Below are positions 1 through 11,925 of a DNA stretch of 64,000 nucleotides, piece by piece. Numbering within the stretch: the first letter of the stretch is position 1; the number at the start of each line of letters is the position of its first letter. The notes beneath the pieces were generated by a model. The model made no database searches. It was given only the letters and a program-made list of their open reading frames with translations, and was not told where the DNA came from. Origin of the DNA: Tamarix chinensis (lineage: Eukaryota; Streptophyta; Magnoliopsida; Caryophyllales; Tamaricaceae); NCBI GenBank assembly GCA_030549775.1, contig CM060174.1:49615707-49679706 (forward strand), in the 5' to 3' direction. A program made the position numbers and the translations under genes.

Positions 1-564
1 ATCATTTTATTTGGCCACCCATAAATCATAAGGTACTTAGGCTTTTTCTCACTTTTTCCTAATCACTCCCCCCTCTTTTTTTCTCTTAGGTCCCCTCAAC
101 CTCATCATATCCCTAAGGCCTCCTAGCATGCATGTCATATTGGGGAAACTATACGTAAGGAAATATTATAAAATACAAGTCATATCCCCATATCACACGT
201 ATTATAACACATACGCAACTTACCTTAGCTCCATGCATAGCAAATTGCACTACAAGTATTTAGTCTATACTCACATATGATATAAGCACATAACCAAAAC
301 ACCCATGAACACATAAACATACAATTTGGCCTTAACCACATCCTTACCTAGAAGGACATCGGGCTTGGAGCACGAATCCTACGCCACCTTAAGAGAAAGG
401 TTTGGTTCACCTATAAGAGTGAAACACTAATGTTAACTTCCCTTTTACTCATTTTTCTTTTATTATTCTCCAACTAAATATTATTAAAAGGACTAGTAAT
501 AGTAATGATAATGGTAATAATAATCATAATCATAATAGGTTAATAATGATGATGATAATAGTCA

Positions 565-620
<56 letters not shown>

Positions 621-1862
621 ACAAAAAAAATAACAATAATAAGATTAATAATAGTAAAGATAATGATAATAACAAGAATTATAATGATAATAATAATAAT
701 AATAGTAATAATAATAATAATAATAATGATAGTAATATTAATAATAATAATGATGATGATGATGATGATATTAATATTAATAAAAAAATATGTAAAATAA
801 ATTACACTTAAGTAAAACAAGGGTTAGGGCACAACCAAGGGTGGAGGTAGCAGCTACGGCACAAGGCGGTGGAGGTGGTGGTGATTTAAAAAGACAATTT
901 TGGGGTTGTAAAATGAGAAGGATAGTGGTGGTGGTGGCATGCCACGGCGATGGTGCAGGCAATAGTGGCAGAGCGTGGAGGAGAGGAAAGGAGAAGGAAT
1001 GAAGGGGAAATTGGAAAGGGATGGTGTGGGGAGGTAGGTAGAGGATGGTGGAGGAGGCAGTACAAGGGGCGACAACACGGTACAAAGGGAAGCTCGAGCT
1101 ACCCCTTTTGCATAAGTAGGGAGATCAAGAGGCAAGGAGGGGTATTATTTGGTTGGGGGGAAGTGTAGGAAAGAGGGTGGGTGGAAGTTTAGATGGTGGT
1201 AAGGTGTGACTGTTGTGTTTGAAGTGGTAGCAAAAGGGGAATTCAGGGATTTTCTTGGCAGAGGAAAAAGAAGTGGAGGATGGGTATGGAGGGATTTTAT
1301 AGGCGAGGGGAGGAGAAGAGGACAAGAGGGAATGAGAACAAGAGAGTGGGAGGGGCAGGTGGTTGCCAGCCTGTAGTGTCTGCATCTGAAGGGGCAAGGA
1401 GAGGGGAATTCAGGGATATTCTGGGCAGAGGAAAAAGATGAGGAAGAAGGGTGATGGGGGAGAAGGTTGGGGCATGCTAAGTGGGGCCCAGACTAGTGAG
1501 GAAGGGAGAAAAAGAAAAGGAAGAAAAAGAGAGAAAAAGGGAAAAGGGAAAAAAAGGAAAATGAGGTGGTTGGGTATTTGGAATTTTTGAATTTTTTTGG
1601 GATAATAAAATTAGTAATACTAAATAATTAATTTTTTTCTATTAATTTAGAATTTATGGTTAAAATTTTCTTAAAATCTATTTTAGTTTAGCAAACTATC
1701 CTAACCTCCACTAATTTAATTCCTACATTATTTTCCTCTTTTTTTGGTATTAATTATTTTTATTATAATAACATTATTATTTTAAAGGTTACATTTAATT
1801 AATCTCAGTTATTAATCCCTATTTTATTATTAATTCCTAAATTAAAGCTTTAGGGTATTATA
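1..1862 (-). repeat. A1, 5' part of a long chromovirus LTR, minus strand
   Basis: Read on the minus strand this starts near 1862 with a TGTAATACCC-like terminus (here TATAATACCC, the second base mutated), then an AT-rich stretch, a pyrimidine-rich leader (1400-1580 on plus is its purine complement) and, at 361-400, the conserved block with GCGTAGGA and GTGCTCCAAG found in A3, A4 and A5. It interrupts the B1 5' LTR: sequence from 1863 aligns with 15309 onward in the B1 3' LTR. The far end is outside the window, so solo LTR or full element cannot be told. Confidence 0.7.
483..786. repeat. Trinucleotide microsatellite, pure TAG core at 565-620
   Basis: About 18 pure TAG units at 565-620, flanked on both sides by imperfect AAT/GAT triplets. 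Equivalent long ATT tracts occur at the same relative place in LTRs A3, A4 and A5, so this is part of the LTR design rather than a chance tract. Confidence 0.9.
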
Positions 1863-3154
1863 AATTTCATATCCATTTTATATTTTAACTTGAATTTCTC
1901 TCTAACGGTTATGAAAACTTCCAATTAGAGTCTAACAATGTTAATAAGCAAGTTTTAGTGCTATGGGATTATTTTCATATTATTAAGATGATTACATTAT
2001 GTTAATTAGCTAATTTGTTTTTCCAAAAGGCACTTTTGTGGTAAGCTTTACCTTTTCTCTTCTGCCTCACCTCTCCCTCTCTCTTATGGTCGTTGGGGCT
2101 ACATGATTAAATTTTAGCACCATCCCTTCATTTGCCAACCCACTACCATGCTCATTTCTCACTGCACTCAAACCCCCACTACTGCATCAATTTAACCCCC
2201 ACTTATGGTTTTCCCACACTCAACATCACCACTCTAAACCCTTTTCTCCTTAGAATATCGAGACAGCCTTGCCTCTATACCTCTCATTTCTAATCCATTT
2301 TCATACCTCATTCAGTTCTCTTACTCTCTTCTCCCTTCCCCTTGCAGAAAATTTCCCCACGTGTTGAGAAACCTTTCATTTTCCCTCTTCTTCCCTCTAT
2401 TGAGAAAAACAAAGGCTTTCTCTAATTTTCTCCCTTCTTTGTGTCATTATTGTGTTCATTTTTCTTCTTTTGATCTTGTTTTATTTCTCTCTTGCATTCC
2501 ATAAGCAAGGAAGAATTAAAGTTGAGAAAGTTTGAAGATTCTAGCTCTTCCTTTAGCATCCTACTTTTGAGGGAAAAAATGTGGTGTTTTGTGTCCTTCT
2601 TCTTCTTCTTCTAATTTTTCTTGTTCTTAATGAATTTTTGAAAGAGTATTTTAATGGTTTTAAATTTTTTTCTCTTAGAAATTGAAGTACTACTAGCTAA
2701 CCCATCCTATAGGAGTATTATACTAGAAGAATTGCTTTAAGGCAAGGCATTCTTATCCTTAACATAAATAATTTTATGTGGTATATTAGGGTTCCATGTA
2801 TTTGGTGCTTATGAGTATGATCTAATTGTGTTCCATGGCATGAGAATATAGTATACTTATTCCCAAGTAACTATGGATTGGAATTCTTTAATTTTGAGCA
2901 TAAAATGGGTTATTCTAGCTAGATTTGTTTAAGTATGTTTACTACCATATATCCATGTGATTCTATGTCGCAAGTTTAGGTATTATCTTACCCAGACTAG
3001 TCAATCGGTTCCTCAACCCCATCAACTAGTTGTGCAAGTAGTCAAATGATTTGGAATTTTAGATCAGTTGGTCGCAAAATTAGTAGATTGGTTTGATAAA
3101 CCAGTAGACTAGTTTCGATGAACAGCAGATCGGTTGATCAAACCCATCGAATAG
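1863..3154 (+). repeat. B1 5' LTR, first segment
   Basis: Aligns with 15309-16620 of the B1 3' LTR: shared blocks include GAATTTCTCTCTAA, AAAAGGCACTTTTG and AAGCTTTACC, the pyrimidine-rich leader, and the final run of degenerate units containing GATCAGTTGGT-like and AACCCATC motifs (about 2990-3154). No open reading frame of note. It ends where LTR A2 was inserted. Confidence 0.75.
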
Positions 3155-3475
3155 TGTAATACCCCAAAAATTTTTAAAACCAATAATTTAATAAATAGCC
3201 TTTATTTGGGATAAATTAACATTCAAATTATTTAATTTAATTATATTGTGGAAATTTGAGTATATGAAAATGGATATGAATATTTAATAAATTAAAATAA
3301 ATATTCTGTTATCTTATCATACTCATTTTATTTAAATAATCTTCCAAACCAATATTTTACTAAAATTAGTCTTTTTAAACCAATATAGTAAATTATAATA
3401 AATTAAATTATCAAATTAATTTATCTATCTAAAATATTAAATTCCATTATTCTAAAAATTATTTTATTTTATTTC

Positions 3476-4780
3476 TCCCAATTTTTCTTTTTCCTTTTTT
3501 CCTTTTTCCTTTTTCCTTTTTCTTTCTCCTTTTTCTTCCTTCTCTTTTCTTTTTTCCTTTTCTTCTTTCTCCATCAGGCTACTAGGCCTATGGCATTTCT
3601 TCCCTAGTGCTGGGCCACTAGCCCATCTCCTCTCCCCTCCTTCTCCCTCTCCTACACAACAACACTAGCCCTAGCCTATCTTCCCCCCTCCTTTTTCTTT
3701 TCCTTTCTCCCCGACTTGACCAATCCAATTTTCTCCCCCTCTCCCTTATGCACGTGGGTCAGCTTGCTCCCTTTTCTTTCTCCCTCGCTCGGCAGACCTG
3801 CTCCTCCTTTCCTTTTCTTCTTTTTCTTCTTCTTTCTCTTCTCTTTCCCAGACCTTCCACCTAAACACCATGACTACCCTCCTGCACCACCACTTGCCAC
3901 CACTTGCCCCCATACAGCCTGCTCTCTCTCCCTCTCTCTCCCCCATCCTTTTCTTCCCATTTTCCAACCAAACCTAAGCCTACAACCCTCCTCACATGCC
4001 TTCCATTTTCCTTCTTCCTCTCCTTCCAACTGCCATCCTACCACCTTCCACCAAATCCACCTAACCAGCGCCCTACCTCCCCTCATCTCCCTCTTCTTTT
4101 TCTTCTTCTCTCTTGCTTTATTTCTTCCCTGTTCTAGCCATCCATCTCCCTCTACTGATCCCCCCATTCTCTCTTATTCCCCTCTTCTTCCCTTCCCCTA
4201 TTTTTGCTCCACCACAGCCAACCACCGCTGCCACTTCCCAACCAACCAACTACACCACCTCTTACCACCCTCACTACCTCCATGCACCACCAAGCCACCC
4301 CACAAGGCCCCCTACAACCACCCTTCTTTCTCTTCCTTTTCTTTCCCCCTTCTCGGCCTCCACCCTACACCACCACCTTTGGCTGCCATTCTATCGCTTC
4401 TGCCACCACTAAAGCCACCAATCTACTCTCCAACACCTCCTCTACCACCTCACATCCTCCCTATGGTGGAAAATTCCCCCCGTAGTCCCTCCTTTTTCTC
4501 TTTCTTTTCCCTTTCTTCTTCTCCTCTTCCCAACCTTCGACCCACTTTTTCCGCTTGCAATCGCCACCTTCGCTGCCCTATGCTGCTAACCATCCACCCC
4601 CAACCACCACCTACACCCCCACTTCATCCCTGCACCCAGCCTCAACCCTAACTCCCTTCCACAAGCCCCCTACTTAACCCCTAATGTCCTAACTGAACCA
4701 ACACCCTCACCTTCTTCCATCCCTCTTCGACCCCTTCTTCCCCTTCTAATCTACATGTAGCTCATGCTGCTCATGCAAGG
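3476..4780 (+). other. Pyrimidine-rich LTR leader of A2, low-complexity, probably not coding
   Basis: A C- and T-rich stretch, almost free of G, starting with CCTTTTT repeats. It keeps a frame of 311 codons open (3716-4651) only because stop codons are rare in such sequence; the peptide is nearly all Pro, Ser, Leu, Phe, Thr and His. The same kind of leader follows the AT-rich start in A1, A3, A4 and A5, so it is a structural part of these LTRs. Confidence 0.6.
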
Positions 4781-5440
4781 TGAGTTCTATATTGTTTTAG
4801 ACCTTGTTTAGGTTAATTATTGAGGTATAATAATAGTAAATAATAATGTCTTTAATTAAGTTTTGATAAAGTTTTATCCTTTTGGTTTTCCCTATTTCTA
4901 ATATGATAAGTATTGGTATTATTTTTAGGTATTGATTTTGCTAATCAAATCTTAATCCTTTAATTAGGGCAGTGATAAGGTTTAAATTTTGTGGAAAATA
5001 AGGTAACCGTTAAACCCTACTAAAACATATGGATATACATATGCTAGCACATTAGGATTTTTAATATACATGCATAATATATATTGTTGAGTATAAGGTA
5101 TTTAGTTGGATGTGTTTATTGATAAAAAGGAAAGCATGTTAATTTATGTGTCATGTATAGAAATAATGTGCAAGGATGGAGCTTTGTTGTTAATAAAAAT
5201 GTTAAGTGCTTATGTATGATATGTTATGTTAATGTGGCCATTTTTTTCATAAATATTGTTATTATAGACCCGAGGGGCATTTTAGTAATATTTCTTGTGT
5301 ATGAATATGGCCTAAATAAGTGTAGGTGCTAATGAGTTTTATGATAAATAATAATAGTTAGTAGAATTGGATGATGGATATGGAGCATAGATATTAATAT
5401 TTTATAAAGTGAGGGTATTTTGTTAAAAGTGGTATAATAA

Positions 5441-5863
5441 GGGGAAAATGGTAAATTATAAGAGTAAAGGGGGTAAAATAGTAAATGGATAGGTAAGAAG
5501 GGCATTTTAGTAATTTTATATGGAAAGGGGGTATTTTTGTAAATTTTGTAAAGTAAGGAGGTAAGATGGTAATTTAATAAATGAGAAGGGAATTTTTTTT
5601 TGGTAATTTAACATAAAGAAAAGGGGTATGTTGGTAATTTGGTGTAAAGGAAGGGCATTTTGGTAATATAATAAAGTAGAAGGGTAAATTGGTATAAATA
5701 AGGGGCATTTTGGACATTTGATAAGGTAGAAGTTAAAATGGCAATTTGGTGTAAAGGAAGGGCATTTTGGTAATTTAATAAAGTAGAAGGGTAAAATGGC
5801 ATTTTGGTGTACATGAAGGGCATTTTGATAATTTAATAAAGTAGAAGGGTAAAATGGCATTTT
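5441..5863 (+). repeat. Minisatellite of A2, left part
   Basis: Degenerate tandem units of roughly 20-27 bp built on AAGGGCATTTTGGTAAT and GGTAAAATGGCAATTTGG, interrupted at 5863 by LTR A3 and resumed at 9929. The array is therefore about 1.2 kb in the unbroken LTR. It gives long stop-poor frames on the minus strand that are repeat artefacts. Confidence 0.85.
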
Positions 5864-6774
5864 TGAAATGCCCTAGAAGTATTCATTTTATGATATATAA
5901 TTAAGTAAGGATTTATTAGAAAATTAATTAATTTAATTATTTTATTTGGAATAGGAAGGAATTAATTAGGGCAAATTAATAATAATTTATAAATATTTTT
6001 ATAAAGGAAAAATTGGGGTTTTTGCTAATTAAAAAAGGATTTAAGAGAAATATTTTTAAAAATCCTAAATTAGTCTAAAAAGGAAATTTAATATTATTTT
6101 AATTAATTAGTTTATTCTAATTACCCAAAATATTCTAATTTATTTATTTAACCCCAAACTACTTCAAGTTTCCTTTCTCCTTTTTCCTTTTCTTTTTCTT
6201 TCCTTCTTTTTCTTTCTTTTCTTTCTTTTTTTCTTTTTCTTTTTATTTCCTCTCGCCAGATTGGGCCTGGAGCGCGGCCCAAACCTTTCTCTTTTCCTTC
6301 TTTCCTCCCACGGCCCAACGCCGCTCTTCCTTTCCTTCATTCTTCCAACGCAGTGTTTTGTTCTTTATTACCCTAGGATGCCGCGTTTCATTAAAAGACT
6401 TATAATCGCAGCTGAACGACCCGATTCTCTCTTCTTTTTCTTTTCTTTCTTTTTCCCCTCGACCTCCTGACTCACCTTCTTCTTCTTCCTCCTTCCTCCG
6501 GCGTCGTCCACCTGTAGCTTCGAAGGCCGAATATGGCGCCGCCTGCTACACGTGTCTTGACCGGCCTTTCTCCCACTTATTCTCTTCCCCTCGACACACA
6601 CTCCAGCATGAACTGCCCCACTCCCCTTTTCTCCCACACGATCGCCCCATTTTCTCTCGCGAAGGTCGGGCACGATTTGAAATCGTGTTGACCGATCAAC
6701 GCCATAACCACCGCATTATCTCACCGGCTTTGACCTCCTACTAACCTCGAGAACTCGAGCCTACCCTATACCAT

Positions 6775-6782
6775 TATAAATA
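6775..6782 (+). promoter_or_regulatory. TATA box of LTR A3
   Basis: TATAAATA followed by CCCC about 910 bp into the LTR. The same TATAAATACC context recurs at comparable places in A4 (25668 and 35863) and A5 (30599), which makes this the likely Pol II core promoter and puts the U3/R border shortly downstream. Confidence 0.75.
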
Positions 6783-7276
6783 CCCCTTACATGGCCTAAA
6801 TTTGAGTTTTTTTGCCCCGAAACCCTAAGTGTAAGCCTGTGCGCCACCACAACTTTAGACACACTTTTCTCCGCTGTTAGCCAACCTCGCCGCCGCCTCT
6901 GCCTCCCAAACTCTTCCCTAGAATGCACTCTAACTAACTAAACCATCCACCTCCTTCAATTCCTCTCACATGGGCCACCATAGCCATGCAAAGTTCCCTA
7001 TCCCTCTTGCAAAATTTTTACCCCTGAAACCTTTAAACCACTGTCCACCACCACACCCGCCACTTCTACTGCCCTCTGAACCACCCAAAAACTCCTGCTA
7101 ATTCTCCTCCACCGACCCATAACCTTCTTTTCTTTTTTCTCCTTCCCCTTCCCTCTCTTTCTTCATTTTCTTCCCTTTAAGACTACTTTTCCGGCCACCG
7201 CCGTGCACCACCGCTTGTGCCACCCATCCCCGCCAACTCAAGGTGAAACCCTATACTTTCTCAGCCCTTCCTTTCA

Positions 7277-7278
<2 letters not shown>

Positions 7279-7325
<47 letters not shown>
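7279..7325 (+). repeat. ATT microsatellite in LTR A3
   Basis: About 15 pure ATT units. A second ATT tract lies at 7780-7811 in the same LTR. Tracts at the same relative place occur in A4 and A5. Confidence 0.95.
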
Positions 7326-7326
<1 letters not shown>

Positions 7327-7767
7327 GTTGTAACTTAATTGATAAATTTTGTTGGCAGGTTTGAGAGTATTCTTGAGTTAGATAAATTATTAGTTTCAGA
7401 TTTTAGGGATTTAATAGAATTATTATATGTTTACTATTATTATGAATATTATTATTATTAGTATACTTATTTATTTAACATTATAATTATTTAATAGGTG
7501 GCCGAGACCTTAAATTTTAATTAGGTCTTGCACCCTTGTAATTTTATTACTATTATTAACAATTTTACTATTATTACTATTAATATTATTATTATCTTTA
7601 TTAACCTTTATATTATAAGTATATATATATATATTATTAATATCATTATTACTATTATCGAATAGTATTCTTATTATTTTGGTTAGTTTTGAAAGCCACC
7701 TTGTAATTTTAAGACTTATATTATTATTAATATTAATATTCTACTAATAAGAGTATTATTAATAATA

Positions 7768-7815
<48 letters not shown>

Positions 7816-8334
7816 TACTAACACTATTTTGGTGAAGGGTAAAAAGCCTTATATCACCACTTATTTTGAATTACAATTGTAATTTATTTCTATTTTTAGT
7901 AGTATTTTGTATAGTTAATTATAGTATAATATTATTTTAATTAAAAACTAAGTCTCAGGATAAGTTAGTGAACAATAGAATTTTTAGGGAGGAACCTAAC
8001 TCTAGTAATTTTCCCATAATAGGTGAGCTTGTCAAAACCCTCAAGTGGAATAGGAGTGTGCACCAAGACCGGTGACATTTTAGGTAAGGGGTGCTAAGGC
8101 CATGTGTGTAATATGTGATTTTATGCTCTGCATGCCATGTGATATGAATTATAGTGTATTTCATGTGAATATTGTATAATTGTTATTAATACAACATGAT
8201 TATGGAGTTGGAGTAGGTTGGTGTGAATAAATTGTGGCATGATAATTATGTGTATAATTGTGTTACTATTATTGTATGGTGTGGCCTTAAGACATGCATG
8301 TTAGGGTTGTAAAATAATGATGGGGAATATAACA

Positions 8335-8706
8335 ATGTGGTGTTAAGGTTTTGCATGAAATGGTATGGAGTTAGGGTTTGCATGGAAGTGTGATTTACAT
8401 GGAGTTAGGGTTTTTTCATGGGAGTTAAGGTTTGCATGAAAGTGTAATTTACGTGGAGTTAGGGTTTTGCATGGGAGTTAGGGTTTGAATGGAAGTGTGA
8501 TTTATGTGGAGTTAGGATTTGTATGGGAGTTAGGGTTTTGCATGGGAGTTAGGGTTTGCATGAAAGTGTGATTTTCATGGAGTTAGGGTTTGCATGAGAG
8601 TTAGGGTTTTGCATGGGGGTTAGGGTTTGCATGGAAGTGTGGTTTACGTAGAGTTAAGGTTTGCATGGAGTTAGGGTTTGCATGGGAGCTAGGTTTTACA
8701 TAGAGT
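8335..8706 (+). repeat. Telobox-like tandem repeats of LTR A3
   Basis: More than a dozen copies of a degenerate unit of roughly 18-36 bp containing GAGTTAGGGTTTGCATGG. The core TTAGGGTTT is the complement of the plant telobox AAACCCTAA. A5 has the equivalent at 32200-32715 and A4 at 27950-28080. Confidence 0.85.
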
Positions 8707-8778
8707 TAGTCATGCATGTCTGGGAAAATGTTTGTGAATAAAATATTTAAGACACTAATCTTTTAAAGTGGAAGATTA

Positions 8779-9177
8779 TTGAGCCGGGTCCAGACTGATC
8801 CACTGGTCAGGAATAGTGGTTAGGGTTTTACCCTATATGTGACCGATCCACCGGTTATAATAGTGTTTAGGACATGATGTCCTATATGTGACCAGCCTAC
8901 CGGTAATAATAGTGGGGTGACTCGAGCTCAATAAACACAAACCAGAATTTCTAAGACTCTTGAAAGATATTAATTACTTACAGTGGAACACCATGCGAGC
9001 AGGAACCAAACCGATCCACCGGTCAGGAATAGTGGTTAGGGTTTTATCCTATATGTGACCAATCTATCGGTAACAATAGTGTTTAGGGTTTTACCCTATA
9101 TATGACTGATCCACAGATAATAATAGTGGTTAGGGCATGATGCCCTATGTGTGAACGACCCACTGGTTATAATGGTG
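8779..9177 (+). repeat. Array of short hairpin units in LTR A3
   Basis: Two blocks of units of about 50 bp, each with the motif GATCCACCGGTTATAATAG followed by TGG and then a small inverted repeat. Inverted repeats seen: TAGGGT/ACCCTA with loop TTT at 8821-8835 and 9084-9098; AGGACA/TGTCCT with loop TGA at 8869-8883; TAGGGCA/TGCCCTA with loop TGA at 9131-9147. The blocks are separated by a conserved spacer with CTCGAGCTCAATAAA and GTGGAACACCATGCGAG, present in A2, A4 and A5 too. Confidence 0.8.
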
Positions 9178-9419
9178 GGGTATACCTATACTCACATGGA
9201 TTTGATAAAAGGCATGGTGTGTATCGACTTCCGATAAAAGAAAGATTAAATAATTAATCTGGACCTTTTTGGGCCTTATGTGTGGATTTGTTGATTATAG
9301 GTTATGAATTTCACTATATGCTTTTATGTATCACATGTGTGGTTTGTAATTATATGTTGATTATTATCCTGCATGATTTGATGTGTTATATGTCGGCCTT
9401 AGTGCTCGGTTACCTTACT

Positions 9420-9470
9420 CAGTACGGAGCGTACTGATCACCTGTTTCATGGGTACTGCTCATTCCCATG
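9420..9470 (+). other. Twin hairpin block of LTR A3
   Basis: Stem CAGTACG / CGTACTG with loop GAG at 9420-9436, then stem CATGGG / CCCATG at 9448-9470. The block follows the conserved words GCTCGGTTACCTTACT and is conserved in A4, A5 and, on the minus strand, at 63475. Stem changes are compensated in A4. Role unknown; it would lie in the transcribed part of the LTR. Confidence 0.7.
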
Positions 9471-9795
9471 AGCAAAAGGCCCGTCTGATCTGTTGCAGGT
9501 AGGAGACACTTACTTTGATGCTATCGATGTCTATGGGACATCATGAAGGGCGGAGTGATATTTGGGCTAGATCAATCCCTGGAGTGACGTGGCCGTTTTC
9601 CCTTTTAATTTATGACTCATGTTACTTTTATTATGTTTGAGTTGCAGAAACAATTTTATTAATGTTGTTTAGTTATTATCTGGAAAAACCATAAATAGTA
9701 TTTTGAATTATATAAGGCTTACGCGTACTCTGACTTTCATTTTTATAAATTTGGATTATTAATGGTATTATTAGTAGTGTTTTATTAGCCTTAGC

Positions 9796-9839
9796 ACTTG
9801 GTACCAGAACGGTAGGAGTGAACCGGTCTAGTACTAAGT
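9796..9839 (+). other. Long terminal hairpin of LTR A3
   Basis: Arms ACTTGGTACCAGAACGG and CCGGTCTAGTACTAAGT around a 10-nt loop. Up to 17 pairs can form, with one wobble and two mismatches. It lies about 90 bp before the LTR end and is followed by GGCGGTAACATCCC. The same structure is at 11882 (A2), 33718 (A5) and 34137 (A4). Confidence 0.75.
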
Positions 9840-9928
9840 ATGGCGGTAACATCCCTAGAAATTTACGGTTTTAATTTATAAGTATCGTGTTTTTAAAAAA
9901 AAAAAGAGTAAATTTTGGGGGTGTTACA

Positions 9929-10690
9929 ATTTTGGTGTACAGGAAGGGTATTTTGGTAATCATGTAATGAAAACAGGTAAAATGGTAATTTGGTATCAAG
10001 GAAGGTTATTTTGGTAATTATGTAAGGGTATTTTAGTAATTATGTAATGGAAAAGGGTAAAATAGTAATTTGGTATAAAGGAAGGGTATGTTGGTAATTA
10101 TGTAAAGTAAACGGGTAAAATAGTAATTTGGTATAAAGGAGAAAGGCGTTTTGATAATTTGGTATAAAGGAAAGGGTAAGTTAGTAATTTTGTAGAAAGA
10201 AGGGCAAAATGGCAATTATAATAATGAAGAAGGGCAATTTAGTAATTTAACCAACTAAAAGGGTAATTTGGTAATTATAATAATGGAGAAGGGCAATTTG
10301 GTAATATAACTAATCAAATGGGAAATCTGATAAGTGTAATCAGTATGAAGGGTGACTTGGTAACTTAATAAGCCTAAGGGGCATTTTGGTAAATGAGATA
10401 AGTATAAAGGGTAATACAGTAATTTAATCTACTAGAAGGCTAAATTGGTAACTTAACAAGTAGAAGGGGTAAAGTTGGTGATTTAATATGCATGGCAAAT
10501 AATTTAGTAGTCTAACATAATTAAGGGGCAATTTGGTAATTATGCAACATGGAGGGTAATATGGTAATTTGGCAAGTAAAAAGGGATGACTTGGTAATTT
10601 GTAGACAAGGGTTATTTTAGTAATTTAATAAAGATGATAAGGGTGAATCGGTAACTTGTATTTAACATGTCAATGGATTGAATGATATGT
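9929..10690 (+). repeat. Minisatellite of A2, right part
   Basis: Continuation of the array broken by A3; units on AAGGGTAATTTGGTAATT become more degenerate to the right and fade by about 10690. Confidence 0.8.
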
Positions 10691-10940
10691 TGCTATATCA
10701 TAATTATGCAAGGGGTACTTGGTATGTAAGTATGCATGAAAATGTGTGTTAGATATGTTTGAAGTATGTGTTAGGGTTTTGTGTATGCCATGATCCTTGA
10801 TATGGAATGCTTGATTCTATGGCCAGTATGTCATTGTGTCTCTGGATTTGTGACCTTTCCTTCTTCTCTCGAATTGAATAAATGGAACCATTGAATAAGA
10901 TATGAATAAAGTACTAATTATGTACAATAAAAGATTATTG

Positions 10941-11300
10941 AGTCGGTTCTAGGCCGATCCACTAGTAATAATAGTGGTCAAGCACAAGATGTCCTAGATA
11001 TCGATCCACCAACGAATAATAGTGGTTAGGTGCGTGTTGTCCTGTATGTTTCCGATCCATCAACTATAATAGTGGGGGATCTCGAGGTCAATAAACCAAA
11101 CATTGGTAATTAATAAATTATGGGAAGACACAAATCATTTATAGTGGAATACTATGTGAGTCGGGGCCAGACCGGTCCACTGTCGAATAATAGTGGCCAG
11201 ATGCAGGGAGCCTTAGAAACCAATCCACTGGCAAATAATAGTGGTCAGGTGCATTATACCCTATATTTTCCCGATCCACCGGCTATAATAGTGGGGTTCC
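10941..11300 (+). repeat. CCACTATTAT-type unit array of LTR A2
   Basis: The same two-block design as in A3, with GATCCACTAGTAATAATAG and relatives and the middle spacer with AGTGGAATACTATG. The small inverted repeats seen in A3 (GGACA/TGTCC and so on) are absent or broken here, so A2 is either more decayed or a different subfamily. Confidence 0.7.
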
Positions 11301-11881
11301 TATACTCACATGGATATAATTGAAAAATAATGATTAAATAATAATTGATTAATGGCTTAAGGCTAAAAGTATTCATTTCATGTTATGATCTATTGATATG
11401 ACATGAGTTTGTCTTTAGTGCTTCTCCCTACTTGGGTATGTAATGAATTTGCAAAGTATATAGATTTTGTGTTATGCATTTTCTTATTATATGAAATTTT
11501 TCCTTGTGTATTAGCCCGTATGTTATCATCCTATATAGTTTTTGTGTTATGTGTGTGCATACAGGCCTGCCTTTTAGTTTGGTTTAAAGGGTTACTCAGT
11601 ACCATAGTACTAAAGGGTTCCATTCGTGGGCCCCTACCTATTCAATGGGTAGTGTCCCTTGCAGGCCCATTGCAAGTACTATTCAAGAGGGCTTGGGCAC
11701 GAGTGTAAGGATTATCAAAAAAATCCTTAGGGTATTTCTTCCACCTTTTTAATTCTTTGGTAAATGATTTTACTCATGTAAATACTAATTGTGGGCTTAT
11801 ATCTTTTTTAAGGAATTCATTGCACTACTCTATTTTAAATTAAATTTGTATAAATCATATTCTATTTCGTTTAGCCTTAGC

Positions 11882-11925
11882 ACTTGGTACTGGAACGGTA
11901 GGAGTAAACCAGTCTGGTACTAAAT
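11882..11925 (+). other. Long terminal hairpin of LTR A2
   Basis: Arms ACTTGGTACTGGAACGG and CCAGTCTGGTACTAAAT; stem largely kept with wobble pairs and three mismatches. About 100 bp before the LTR end at 12026. Confidence 0.7.

Larger units (their letters stand above)
5864..9928 (+). repeat. A3, solo long LTR with 5-bp target duplication ATTTT
   Basis: A complete LTR of about 4.07 kb starting TGAAATGCCC at 5864 and ending GTGTTACA at 9928, with identical ATTTT duplications at 5859-5863 and 9929-9933. There is no internal region, so it is a solo LTR left by LTR-LTR recombination. Order of parts: AT-rich U3, pyrimidine-rich stretch, TATA box, GCCGCC-rich leader, ATT microsatellites, telobox-like repeats, hairpin units, twin hairpins, terminal hairpin. 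No protein is encoded. Confidence 0.92.

Noticed and set aside
566..620. Regular spacing suggestive of a CRISPR or other array
   Set aside because: Pure triplet repeat with no spacers.
530..820. Poly-Val/Ile and poly-Thr/Ile frames on both strands
   Set aside because: Microsatellite translation in the A1 LTR.
3716..4651. 311-codon open frame, the longest in the window
   Set aside because: Pyrimidine-rich LTR leader; composition is Pro/Ser/Leu/Phe/His and similar frames appear in every frame of the stretch. No domain.
5516..5860. 114-codon and 71-codon minus-strand frames with repeated Tyr-rich units
   Set aside because: Translation of the A2 minisatellite; unit length gives open frames by chance.
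8335..8706. Interstitial telomere tract
   Set aside because: TTAGGGTTT cores are separated by GCATGGGAG-type sequence and lie in an LTR; not a telomere array.
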